Assembly: GCA_002351925.1 (NCBI GenBank)
Contig: DEHM01000001.1
Span: forward strand, 84,067-125,873
Length of the DNA: 41,807 nt
Direction: 5' to 3'
From: Bacteroidales bacterium UBA2800
GTDB lineage: Bacteria; Bacteroidota; Bacteroidia; Bacteroidales; Paludibacteraceae
Shown: positions 14,849 to 22,306 of the stretch, in pieces
How positions within the stretch are numbered: position 1 is the first letter of the stretch
How the letters are laid out: each line of letters opens with the position of its first letter
Made by a program: the position numbers and the translations under genes
The notes under the pieces: generated by a model
Told to the model about the DNA's origin: nothing
Databases searched by the model: none
Seen by the model: only the letters and a program-made list of their open reading frames with translations

Positions 14849-16224
14849 GACCCAAAGAGATCATAGTATTCAGCCTCCTGACCCTACTGGCGATGCTACC
14901 GAACCTACTGGTAGTAGCGCTGGCCGGCGATGTGGCGACGGCGGGACAGCGGACGCTGTATATACTGGCGACGCTGGCGCTCTACGGCGCGATGATGTTT
15001 CTCGTGCATAGGCGCGCGTACCTATATATTATATCGCTGGGTTTTCCCTTGTCGGTGTTCGAACTGGCTCACCTCTTCACACGCGGCACGACGACCAGCG
15101 TGCTCTATTTCTACACCTGGGTGAAGACCGCGCCGAACGAGTTGTCGGCGATGTATATGCCCTACGCCGGTTGGTTGATAGTAGGCATCGTCGCGTGGAT
15201 AGGCTACTATGCGTTGGCGCACTATTTCGTCAAACGCGAGTTTCTGGTACGCCTCCGCTGGCGTGTACCGCTGTTTGTCGGCCTGCTCACGCTGGCACTC
15301 CTGCTGCCCGTACATGTCTGCCCTACCAACGTACTCCATCGTTTCTGTCAGCTGGCGCGCATGGCAGTACGTATCGAGCGACAACAACCCAAGCGACAGG
15401 ATTTCAGTTTCGGCATCAAGCCCAACGACAGCAAGGCAGAGGAGACAACGATCATCGTGGTAGGCGAGACGTCGTACGACCAATGGCAGTCGCTCGGTCT
15501 GAGAGACTCGCTGCTGACCGTTTTCGAGCACACCTATACTATCTGTCCGTCCCGCGGCATAGGAGTGCCGCTGGCGCTGACGCGTGCGACGGCCGACAAC
15601 ACGCGACCTTTCTACGAAGAGCGTTCGCTGGTCAAGGCTTTTGACGAGGCGGGTTTCTACTGCGCATGGCTGAGCAACTACGGCTATCACGACCACCTCT
15701 TGATGCGTATGGCCGACGACTGCCGCTACCTGAGTTACCGTCCCGACCAGCCCGACACCGCCCTACTCGCTCCTTTCCGCGAAGTGATGGCGCAACCGGC
15801 GCAACGCAAAATGGTAATGCTGATGACGCAAGGCGGACACGACAGCGCCTCGCTGGCACAGACGCCCACGCTGCTGCGCCAACTGACCGATAGTCTGCGT
15901 ACGGTCCACCAACCGGCAATGTTGGTCTATATAGGCCATCCCACCATCCGTCTGACCGATGGCGAACAAGAACGGCACGGCGTGCTGGCACTCTGGGTGA
16001 ACCCCAACTACCGTTACCGTCAACGGGCGATGCTGCGCGTGCTGGCCGCACAGAAAGGTCAACCCATCACGCTGGAGACGCTGTTCCACTCGCTGCTCTA
16101 CTGGAACAATATCGCGTGCCCGCTACGCGACGACCGACTCAGCCTGGGGCACAGACAATACGAGGCAGCAGATACGCTCCGCTACCTCGATGAGAACCTG
16201 CGTCTGCAGGAGCTGATTCCCTAA
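14845..16224 (+). CDS. Divergent phosphoethanolamine-transferase-like membrane protein (sulfatase superfamily)
   Basis: A 459-residue protein with about five hydrophobic segments in the first 175 residues and a soluble C-terminal domain, the layout of EptA/MCR-type phosphoethanolamine transferases. The metal-binding GET motif is in VVGETSY (Thr209). The usual Thr nucleophile motif (SCGT) aligns with TICPSRG, suggesting Ser. LTRATADN and GGHDS also match family positions. The conserved SDHGE motif is reduced to YIGHP, so the Asp metal ligand seems lost. It is also about 80 residues shorter than typical members. Activity may be altered or absent. It is coupled to ldcA by ATGA and follows spt, so a sphingolipid or lipid A head-group role is possible but inferred. 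It converges with the next gene after 4 bases. Confidence 0.65.
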   Translation: MRPKEIIVFSLLTLLAMLPNLLVVALAGDVATAGQRTLYILATLALYGAMMFLVHRRAYLYIISLGFPLSVFELAHLFTRGTTTSVLYFYTWVKTAPNELSAMYMPYAGWLIVGIVAWIGYYALAHYFVKREFLVRLRWRVPLFVGLLTLALLLPVHVCPTNVLHRFCQLARMAVRIERQQPKRQDFSFGIKPNDSKAEETTIIVVGETSYDQWQSLGLRDSLLTVFEHTYTICPSRGIGVPLALTRATADNTRPFYEERSLVKAFDEAGFYCAWLSNYGYHDHLLMRMADDCRYLSYRPDQPDTALLAPFREVMAQPAQRKMVMLMTQGGHDSASLAQTPTLLRQLTDSLRTVHQPAMLVYIGHPTIRLTDGEQERHGVLALWVNPNYRYRQRAMLRVLAAQKGQPITLETLFHSLLYWNNIACPLRDDRLSLGHRQYEAADTLRYLDENLRLQELIP

Positions 16225-16228
16225 CGGT

Positions 16229-16969
16229 TTACCGAATATTCATTCTCCCGTCTACGACGCCGCGTACGGTGTCTTGCTGTTGCACGGCCTCGAGATAGAG
16301 GTCGCGGATGACATAGTCGCTATTCCAGATGTCGACATAACGCGTCAGCGCGTCCATATGGTCGGCGCCTCCGGCGAGATAATTGCTGGTAGCCACGGTA
16401 TAGGTCGCCTCAGGCTGCACCGCCTTGCCGCCTATCGTCACTTCGCCGAGCCTGCCGTCCACAGCCGTCATACGCAGACCTGCTACACCCTGCGCACCGC
16501 AGTCGACGAACGACTGGCAGAGGTCGAGGATGTCACGCCCGGTTAGCGTCAGCACGACGAGGGTGTTGTCGAAAGGCATCAACTCGAAGACGTGTCCGCG
16601 CGTGATGGGTCCTGCCGGCCATTCGCAACGCATTCCGCCCATATTCACTACCGACATGTCGACCGGCTTGGGGCAGAGACGCTTGGCAGCCTCCCAAAGG
16701 GCGTCGCATGACCAGTTGAGCATAGGGCACTCAGGGCAATTGACCCACATCCGTTCGGGGGCATAGCCGATCTGGACGTTCATCTCACGGTCGAGTGCCT
16801 CACGCGTCGGCTCGAGAGCCTGCAGATAGGCCTGATCCTGGATAGGATCGAGTTGGGCATCGATGGCGAATGTCTCGGTAGAGACACCGGTGATCTTCAC
16901 CTGCCGATGGCAGGCGCAAAGGCTCGTCAGCGCGAGCAACAAAAGCAGATATTTGCGCATAGGATTCAT
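16229..16969 (-). CDS. Lipoprotein with only the 5'-nucleotidase C-terminal domain
   Basis: A 246-residue protein with a lipoprotein signal (hydrophobic stretch then LCAC, likely lipidated Cys20). The body matches the C-terminal, substrate-binding domain of UshA-type 5'-nucleotidases: the strand VNMGGMR, ITRGHVFELMPFDNTLVVLTLTG and YTVATSNYLAGGADHM. The catalytic metallophosphatase domain is absent. In Bacteroidota the two halves are often separate neighbouring genes, but no metallophosphatase is found nearby, so this half is an orphan here. It starts 14 bases after the C69 dipeptidase gene and is probably the last gene of that transcript. An in-frame ATG three codons in (16960) is an equally possible start. 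Confidence 0.8.
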   Translation of the reverse strand: MNPMRKYLLLLLALTSLCACHRQVKITGVSTETFAIDAQLDPIQDQAYLQALEPTREALDREMNVQIGYAPERMWVNCPECPMLNWSCDALWEAAKRLCPKPVDMSVVNMGGMRCEWPAGPITRGHVFELMPFDNTLVVLTLTGRDILDLCQSFVDCGAQGVAGLRMTAVDGRLGEVTIGGKAVQPEATYTVATSNYLAGGADHMDALTRYVDIWNSDYVIRDLYLEAVQQQDTVRGVVDGRMNIR

Positions 16970-16983
16970 GGTTTAGCAATATA

Positions 16984-18660
16984 TTATTCGTGGGTAATCT
17001 CCGGCGCTATGACGCGAAGCAGCGGTTCGGGCAGCGACAGACGGTTCGGGCCTACAGAATGACCGTGACGATTGCGCTTGAACTGTCCGTTCTCCTCTTT
17101 GCGTTCCTGTCCGTCGAGGAACTTAGTGAAGAGGTAGGTACCCAGCCGTTGCCATTCGGCCACAAGGTTCTCTGCCTGCGAGCAACTGTAGTTGGTGAGG
17201 AACGCACGCGCCTCTTCCGTGTTAAGCTCCGCAGCCTGGGCATCGACACCCGCTATCTGGCTGTTGAACTTATCGTCCCAAGCCTGTTGCTGCTCACGGA
17301 TGTGCGGATACATACGGCTGTACTTAGTATACGCCCAGTTGGCGACGATGTTGAAGGTCCACCATGCACTGGTGGGCGAGAACGTATAGCTGTCGCCGTT
17401 GTCTTCGGCAAAGCACTCGGGCACATGGTTGATGCAGCTGTACATCGGCACATAGCAGCTGCAGGCAGCGTCGTCTACGCCGAACCAGAAGATGCCGTTG
17501 GGGTTGTAGCTACGCATCTGCGAGACAAACGACCAAGCGGTCTGTTGGGTAGCCGTCGGACGCTCGTACCAGTATTGGGTCACCTTCGTCGTGTCCTGCG
17601 GATCTTTCAGCTTGAAGCCCAGACTACCGTAACGCAACTTGCTGTTCCACGGTCCGGCATCGGTGCCTTGGGTGATATCGAGTGCCGTACCTTTGTACTC
17701 GTCGCGCATGCACTCCTTGACGTCCTGCACGCTCACTTTCCGCTCGGGGATGATCCAGAGCGGCATCGGCGTACCGGCGTCCTGCCCCTTGGTCTCGCGG
17801 AAAGTCTTGCCGGTAGCGTAGTCGAAATAGCGATCCATGTCGGAAGAGAAATGACGGAAGAACGACCACACGCGGGCTTCGCAGACATAGAGTCCGCTGA
17901 AGTCGAATGGGCAATATGCCGTCTGGTAGTTGAACTCCTTATCCTTGCCGGAGAAATAGCCTTTCTCGCGGGCGAACTTCACGAGGTTCTTGTCCCACAT
18001 CCAGTCGCCGCAGCGCACGCAGTTGAGTTTCTTATCGATCTTCGTCTTGCGGCCGAAAGGCAGGTTGGTGATACGGGCCTGGTTGGCATGGGCAGAGATG
18101 GCATCGTCGGGGATACGCACGGCTACCCAGTTAGCGCCTTTCTGACCCGGACCTTTGCCGATGAGGTCCATGAGCCATACCTCGTTGGGGTCGCCTATGG
18201 AGAACGACTCGCCTTCGGAGGCATAGCCGTACGTATTGACCAGCGTGATCATGCACTCCAGCGCTTCGCGGGCCGTCTTCGACCGCTCGAGAGCGATATA
18301 GATAAGGCTCCCGTAGTCGATGCCGACGGTATCCCAGAGTTCTTCGCGGCCGCCCCAAGTGGTTTCTCCGATGGTGACCTGGTACTCGTTGGTATTGCCC
18401 ACTACCGAATAGGTATGTGCCACTTGCGGTATCTGTCCCTGCGGGCGACCGGTATCCCAGTCGGTGACGTCACGCATGGCACCTTCGGGATGGTCGGCGG
18501 CCGGCGAGAAATGCAGAAAACCGTACATGCCGTACGAGTCAGCCGCATAGGAGATAATAGTACTGCCGTCGGCAGAAGCCTGCTTACCGACGATGAAGTT
18601 GGTACAAGCGAGTGCCGCCAGAGGCAGCACAAGCGCCATGATCAGGATCGTTTTTCTCAT
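16984..18660 (-). CDS. Dipeptidase, peptidase family C69
   Basis: A 558-residue exported dipeptidase of the N-terminal nucleophile superfamily. The signal peptide (residues 1-18) ends right before Cys19, in ACTNFIVGK, which becomes the N-terminal nucleophile after processing. Other family features are ADGSTIISYAADS, YQVTIGETTWGG and EGESFSIGDPNEVWLMDL. It probably releases amino acids from dipeptides in the periplasm or at the outer membrane. The start overlaps the end of the glycogen synthase gene by 4 bases (ATGA), and the orphan 5'-nucleotidase half follows after 14 bases. Confidence 0.92.
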   Translation of the reverse strand: MRKTILIMALVLPLAALACTNFIVGKQASADGSTIISYAADSYGMYGFLHFSPAADHPEGAMRDVTDWDTGRPQGQIPQVAHTYSVVGNTNEYQVTIGETTWGGREELWDTVGIDYGSLIYIALERSKTAREALECMITLVNTYGYASEGESFSIGDPNEVWLMDLIGKGPGQKGANWVAVRIPDDAISAHANQARITNLPFGRKTKIDKKLNCVRCGDWMWDKNLVKFAREKGYFSGKDKEFNYQTAYCPFDFSGLYVCEARVWSFFRHFSSDMDRYFDYATGKTFRETKGQDAGTPMPLWIIPERKVSVQDVKECMRDEYKGTALDITQGTDAGPWNSKLRYGSLGFKLKDPQDTTKVTQYWYERPTATQQTAWSFVSQMRSYNPNGIFWFGVDDAACSCYVPMYSCINHVPECFAEDNGDSYTFSPTSAWWTFNIVANWAYTKYSRMYPHIREQQQAWDDKFNSQIAGVDAQAAELNTEEARAFLTNYSCSQAENLVAEWQRLGTYLFTKFLDGQERKEENGQFKRNRHGHSVGPNRLSLPEPLLRVIAPEITHE

Positions 18661-20180
18661 AACAAACGGGGATTGAGGAGGTCATGGAATCGTTCGTCTC
18701 TTTTCTTCAGAGCTATCTCGTAGGCCTTGCGGTAGTACTTGAAGAAGCTCTTCCACTCGGCTTTCTTGGCGAGGTCGGCAGCCGCTTTGCGGGCATGCTC
18801 TTTCTCTTCGCCGTTCAGACGATCGTAACGCAAGAGGGCATCGGCTATCTGTTCGGTCACTTCGTCGAAATTGGAATCCGTTCGGTTGACAACCACCACG
18901 CCGAAGGTCTCTTTCTGCTGCGCAGCCCATGCGCCGAAGCCGGCCAGCGAAGTGGTGATGGTAGGCACATGGAAGGCACACGACTCCAGCGGCGTATAGC
19001 CCCACGGCTCGTAATAGGACGGGAAGACTGTGACATCCATACCGATGAGCAGGTCGTAATAGGTCTTACCGAAGAGCGGGTCGTTGCCGTTGAGATAATA
19101 GGGCACGAAGACCGCACTCACTTTACCCTTACGCGCCGGAGCACGGTCGAGATAAGGAACCATGACGAAGGCTATCACCTCGCGTTCCGGCTGGTTGCTA
19201 TGATAAATCTTCTGTGCCAGCTTGTCCATAGCCTGGGCGAAGACATCGATACCCTTGTTCTTCATTTCGCAGCGTCCGGAGATGCAGACAAAGAGGGCAT
19301 TCTTGGGCACTACGCCACCGAGCAGCCGACCGGCCACTTCGCGTAAGGCCTCGCGTGCCTCTTTGCGTTTCTCGTCGAAGGTCTTACCCTTAGGCACATA
19401 GGTCGGTTCGAAACCGTTAGGCGTGACGATGTCGACGGGTTTGTCGAGCAACTGCTTGCACTCGCGGGCGGTGATGTCACTCACCGTTGTGAAGCAATCT
19501 GCCCAATGGGCAGCCTGTTTCTCTACCGAGTGCTTGCTAACCATGTTCAGCTCGTAGGCCATCTGGTCGCCGTTGTAACCCTCGAAATAGTCGTAGAGCG
19601 GCTTACCGTTGCCGGCAATAGAGCGTCCGATACCGGTAGCGTGGGTCGTAAAGAGCGTAGCTATCTTCGGACAATGGTCTTGCAGATAGAAGATCGAGAA
19701 AGCCGTCTGCCACTCGTTGGCGTGCATACAGAAATTGGCTTTCGGCTCTTTGTTCTTGACAATCAGGAAGCGATAGAGACTCTCCATGACCATACCGGCG
19801 GCGTAGCCGAACAGGCACGACTCGTCGTAGTCGCCGTAGGCGGCATGACTCTGCACTTGGAACTTGTTCCATGCCCAGGCGTATATCTCATCTTTGCGGG
19901 GCCAGAGCGAGTCGAACTTGAGCAAGACGGCTATCGGCTTACCGGGCACTTGCCAGCGACCGATACGCACAGGCAGCGGCGCCTTCCAGTCGGCGAGCAA
20001 CTTCTTGTCCGGTTTGAAATAGATATCACTATGGTCACCAAAATCGGGACCGAAGAAAAAGACTTTGTCGGGATGCTCTTTCTGCATCGAGGCGGCGCGT
20101 GTACTCAGCACGGCATAGATACCGCCCACGCGGTTGCACACTTCCCAACTGGTTTCAAAAATATAATCCGGTGTAAGCAT
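18657..20180 (-). CDS. Glycogen synthase, eukaryote-like GT3 family
   Basis: A 507-residue glycosyltransferase starting YIFETSWEVCNRVGGIYAVL, like the nucleotide-sugar-binding start of animal and yeast glycogen synthase (family GT3) rather than bacterial GlgA. The C-terminal Rossmann domain has the motif YYEPWGYTPLES (about residues 385-400) that holds the catalytic and phosphate-binding residues. It should extend alpha-1,4-glucan from UDP- or ADP-glucose in the cytoplasm. GT3-type synthases are known in Bacteroides. No branching enzyme or phosphorylase is nearby. It lies 4 bases after miaA and overlaps the dipeptidase gene by 4 bases. Confidence 0.87.
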   Translation of the reverse strand: MLTPDYIFETSWEVCNRVGGIYAVLSTRAASMQKEHPDKVFFFGPDFGDHSDIYFKPDKKLLADWKAPLPVRIGRWQVPGKPIAVLLKFDSLWPRKDEIYAWAWNKFQVQSHAAYGDYDESCLFGYAAGMVMESLYRFLIVKNKEPKANFCMHANEWQTAFSIFYLQDHCPKIATLFTTHATGIGRSIAGNGKPLYDYFEGYNGDQMAYELNMVSKHSVEKQAAHWADCFTTVSDITARECKQLLDKPVDIVTPNGFEPTYVPKGKTFDEKRKEAREALREVAGRLLGGVVPKNALFVCISGRCEMKNKGIDVFAQAMDKLAQKIYHSNQPEREVIAFVMVPYLDRAPARKGKVSAVFVPYYLNGNDPLFGKTYYDLLIGMDVTVFPSYYEPWGYTPLESCAFHVPTITTSLAGFGAWAAQQKETFGVVVVNRTDSNFDEVTEQIADALLRYDRLNGEEKEHARKAAADLAKKAEWKSFFKYYRKAYEIALKKRDERFHDLLNPRLL

Positions 20181-20184
20181 TGTA

Positions 20185-21087
20185 TTATGTGTTTCCCGTT
20201 ATTTGTATGATGTCGCTTAGGCTGCTTTCCGCTCTCGCGTCCAGCCAGCGGATGTCGGTGTCGCGCCGCAGCCACGTCAGCTGCCGTTTGGCATAATGAC
20301 GCGTGTTCTGCTGAATCAACTCGATGGCTCTGTCCAGATCGTACTCGCCGTCCAGATAGGCGAACAACTCTTTGTATCCCACGGTCTGCAGGCTGTTCAG
20401 ATGGCGCAGCGGGAACACCCTTTTGGCTTCCTCCAGAAATCCATTGTCCAGCATCTGCAACACACGGCAGTTGATACGGTCATAGAGTTCTTCGCGAGGC
20501 CTGTCGAGACCTATCTTGACTATGCGGAACGGCCGCTCTTTGCTGCTGTTGGTACGCAGCGCCGAGTAGGTTTTTCCTGTCGTCCGACACAACTCCACGC
20601 AATGCCGGAGACGGGCAGGATTCTGTTGGTCGACCAGCAGCCAGTAGTCGGGATCGAGCCGCTGCACTTCGCCTTGCAGCCATGCGAGACCTCCTTCTTC
20701 ATATCCGCGTTGCACGTCCGCGCGTACGGAGGCGGGGATAGCCGGCAGGTCATCCAGTCCGCGGCAAACGGCATCGGCATAGAGCATCGAGCCGCCGGTC
20801 ATGACCACCACTTCGTGGTCGGCAAAGAGTTTGTCAAGGAGCGCTAACGCGTCGCGTTCGTACTGTCCGGCGCTATAGTCCTGTTCCAAGGCGAGCGTGC
20901 CCACGAAATAGTGCCGCACACGTGCTTGCTCTTCGGCCGTAGGAGCCGCTGTTCCGATAGGTATGTCGCGATAGAGTTGACGACTGTCGCAGTTGAGGAT
21001 AGGACACCCGTAGTGCTCCGCCACACGCAGCGACAACTCGGTCTTCCCTACTCCCGTCGGACCTTGTATGAGCAGGAGTGTCGGCAT
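20185..21087 (-). CDS. miaA: tRNA dimethylallyltransferase
   Basis: A 300-residue enzyme that adds a dimethylallyl group to A37 of tRNAs reading UNN codons. It has the P-loop GPTGVGKT (residues 9-16), the substrate motif NCDSRQLYRDIPIGTA, HYFVG, GGSMLYADAVCRGL and the C-terminal QNTRHYAKRQLTWLR. Its ATG shares one base with the stop of the gene before it (TGATG). The pRiA4b-like gene upstream of miaA is, from memory, a common arrangement in Bacteroidales. Confidence 0.96.
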   Translation of the reverse strand: MPTLLLIQGPTGVGKTELSLRVAEHYGCPILNCDSRQLYRDIPIGTAAPTAEEQARVRHYFVGTLALEQDYSAGQYERDALALLDKLFADHEVVVMTGGSMLYADAVCRGLDDLPAIPASVRADVQRGYEEGGLAWLQGEVQRLDPDYWLLVDQQNPARLRHCVELCRTTGKTYSALRTNSSKERPFRIVKIGLDRPREELYDRINCRVLQMLDNGFLEEAKRVFPLRHLNSLQTVGYKELFAYLDGEYDLDRAIELIQQNTRHYAKRQLTWLRRDTDIRWLDARAESSLSDIIQITGNT

Positions 21088-21638
21088 CAGAACATCGTGC
21101 CGTCGTCGAAACTCAGATCCTGGAATCCCTCCATGTCGATATCGCCCAGGTCGTACTCGTCCTTGAACTCGTCGTCGAGCATAAAGTCGTCGTCACCGCC
21201 TTTGCCGCCAATACCGGCCAAGGGGTCGTCGCTCTTGAGCTGCTTAGGGGCTCTGCCCTTGCTCTCGATGCACTCCACGCCATTCATCGTGCCGGCTTTG
21301 ATCTCCTTGAGGCTACCAAAGAAATAACGCTCGAACATCGGGTCGAACACATAGATGAGGCGCTGGCCCTGCTCCTCGAGCAAGTCGCTCAGACGCGTCT
21401 CGTTCATCACCATGTTGTCGTACTCGAAGTTGGAATCCATCTCCACGAGCGTCACTTCCTGACCTTTCTCCCAGTCCTCGTTGCAGAGGAAGAAAGAGGT
21501 CATCTGGTCGTCCGGATAGTTGACGCTCTTGAGAATAGCGTTGTGCAAATCGAGGAACGTAGCATCGGCATCTGCCTCAAACACACGGCGGAAATCGGGA
21601 TCACCTTCGTCGCACGAAAAAGTTAGTTTGTAGATCAT
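21087..21638 (-). CDS. pRiA4b ORF-3-like protein (IS1096 passenger TnpR family)
   Basis: A 183-residue protein whose first 120 residues match the pRiA4b ORF-3-like domain: MIYKLTFSCDEGDPDFRR, the FLDLHNAILKSV helix, FFLCNEDWEKGQEV and YVFDPMFERYFFGSL. The C-terminus is very acidic (Asp/Glu-rich, last 45 residues). Family names refer to mobile elements, but in Bacteroidales it is a single chromosomal gene before miaA, and its function is unknown. An upstream ATG at 21677 lies inside the TATCTTTG promoter box, so 21638 is chosen. Confidence 0.8.
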   Translation of the reverse strand: MIYKLTFSCDEGDPDFRRVFEADADATFLDLHNAILKSVNYPDDQMTSFFLCNEDWEKGQEVTLVEMDSNFEYDNMVMNETRLSDLLEEQGQRLIYVFDPMFERYFFGSLKEIKAGTMNGVECIESKGRAPKQLKSDDPLAGIGGKGGDDDFMLDDEFKDEYDLGDIDMEGFQDLSFDDGTMF

Positions 21639-21674
21639 ATCACTTGTGATTTTTTGTATTTTCAATTGCGGGCA

Positions 21675-21706
21675 CAAAGATACGAAAAATATTTCGTATA
21701 AACAAA
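21675..21706 (-). promoter_or_regulatory. Promoter of the pRiA4b-like gene and miaA transcript
   Basis: On the minus strand TTTG (21706-21703), 20 bp, TATCTTTG (21682-21675). The predicted leader is about 30 nt. It is divergent from the rplS promoter, with 25 bp between the two -33 boxes. Confidence 0.75.
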
Positions 21707-21731
21707 AAAAATGTAAAATTTTGCAAAAATA

Positions 21732-21763
21732 TTTGCGTATGTCGGAAAAAAGCAGTACTTTTG
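21732..21763 (+). promoter_or_regulatory. Promoter of rplS
   Basis: TTTG (21732-21735), 20 bp, TACTTTTG (21756-21763). The transcript would begin near 21770, leaving a leader of about 105 nt before the rplS ATG. Confidence 0.75.
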
Positions 21764-21788
21764 CAGCCGCTTTTGAAAAAAGCAGACG

Positions 21789-21845
21789 CGCTAAGCCTCT
21801 GGCGATTGCATTAGGACATGTCCGAATAGTAGTAAATGCTTAGCG
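21789..21845 (+). promoter_or_regulatory. Foldable leader of rplS, candidate ribosomal-protein leader RNA
   Basis: A perfect 8-bp outer stem (CGCTAAGC at 21789-21796 with GCTTAGCG at 21838-21845) encloses a hairpin with GGA/TCC stem and CATG loop extended by ATT/AAT (21810-21827). It lies 30 nt upstream of the rplS start. The place and shape suit autoregulation by bL19; this is inference from the base pairing only. Confidence 0.5.
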
Positions 21846-21875
21846 GGTAGTACTTATCCATAAACAACAGAAAGA

Positions 21876-22229
21876 ATGGATTTGATGAAAGTAGCCGAGC
21901 AAGCTTTTGCCGGCGAGAAGAAAGAGCTGCCTGCATTCAAGGCAGGTGACCAGATAACCGTTGGTTATCGTATCAAAGAAGGTAACAAAGAGCGTGTACA
22001 GGAGTTCCGCGGTGACGTGATTGCTATTCACGGAAGCGGCGACAAGAAGCGCTTCACTGTTCGTAAGATGAGCGGCAACGTGGGTGTAGAGCGTATCTTC
22101 CCTATGGACAGCCCCTTCATCGAGAGCATCACTATCAACAAGTACGGTAAAGTACGTCGTGCTAAACTGTACTACCTGCGTGAGCGCACGGGTAAAAAAG
22201 CCCGCATCCAAGAGCGCCGCGTTAAGTGA
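21876..22229 (+). CDS. rplS: 50S ribosomal protein bL19
   Basis: A 117-residue protein of the 50S subunit at the interface with the 30S subunit. The family motifs FKAGDQITVGYRI, RVQEFRGDVIA, FTVRKMSGNVGVERIFP, and RRAKLYYLRERTGKKARI are all present and the length is normal. It has its own promoter and a leader that can fold. It is followed by a terminator before uvrB, so it is probably transcribed alone. Confidence 0.98.
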   Translation: MDLMKVAEQAFAGEKKELPAFKAGDQITVGYRIKEGNKERVQEFRGDVIAIHGSGDKKRFTVRKMSGNVGVERIFPMDSPFIESITINKYGKVRRAKLYYLRERTGKKARIQERRVK

Positions 22230-22242
22230 GCTTAAACAATTA

Positions 22243-22270
22243 GGGGTTCCGCAAGGTTCCCCTTTTGTTT
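22243..22270 (+). terminator. Terminator of rplS
   Basis: GGGGTTCC, a GCAA loop, then GGTTCCCC (22243-22262) pair with an internal T-T mismatch, followed by TTTTGTTT. It starts 14 bases after the rplS stop. Confidence 0.8.
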
Positions 22271-22271
22271 T

Positions 22272-22306
22272 CTAGGATATCCTAGGCAGACCTAGGTAGA
22301 CCTATG
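22272..22306. repeat. Palindrome and 10-bp repeats abutting the uvrB start
   Basis: A perfect 14-bp palindrome CTAGGATATCCTAG (22272-22285) leads into CCTAGGCAGA, CCTAGGTAGA and CCTATG. The uvrB start codon is part of the third unit. It could be an operator or a processing site; nothing recognised binds it. No -7 box is seen here for uvrB. Confidence 0.6.

Noticed and set aside
21087..21638. Mobile element suggested by the name IS1096 passenger TnpR family
   Set aside because: No transposase, terminal inverted repeats or target duplication around it; in Bacteroidales this gene is a stable neighbour of miaA.
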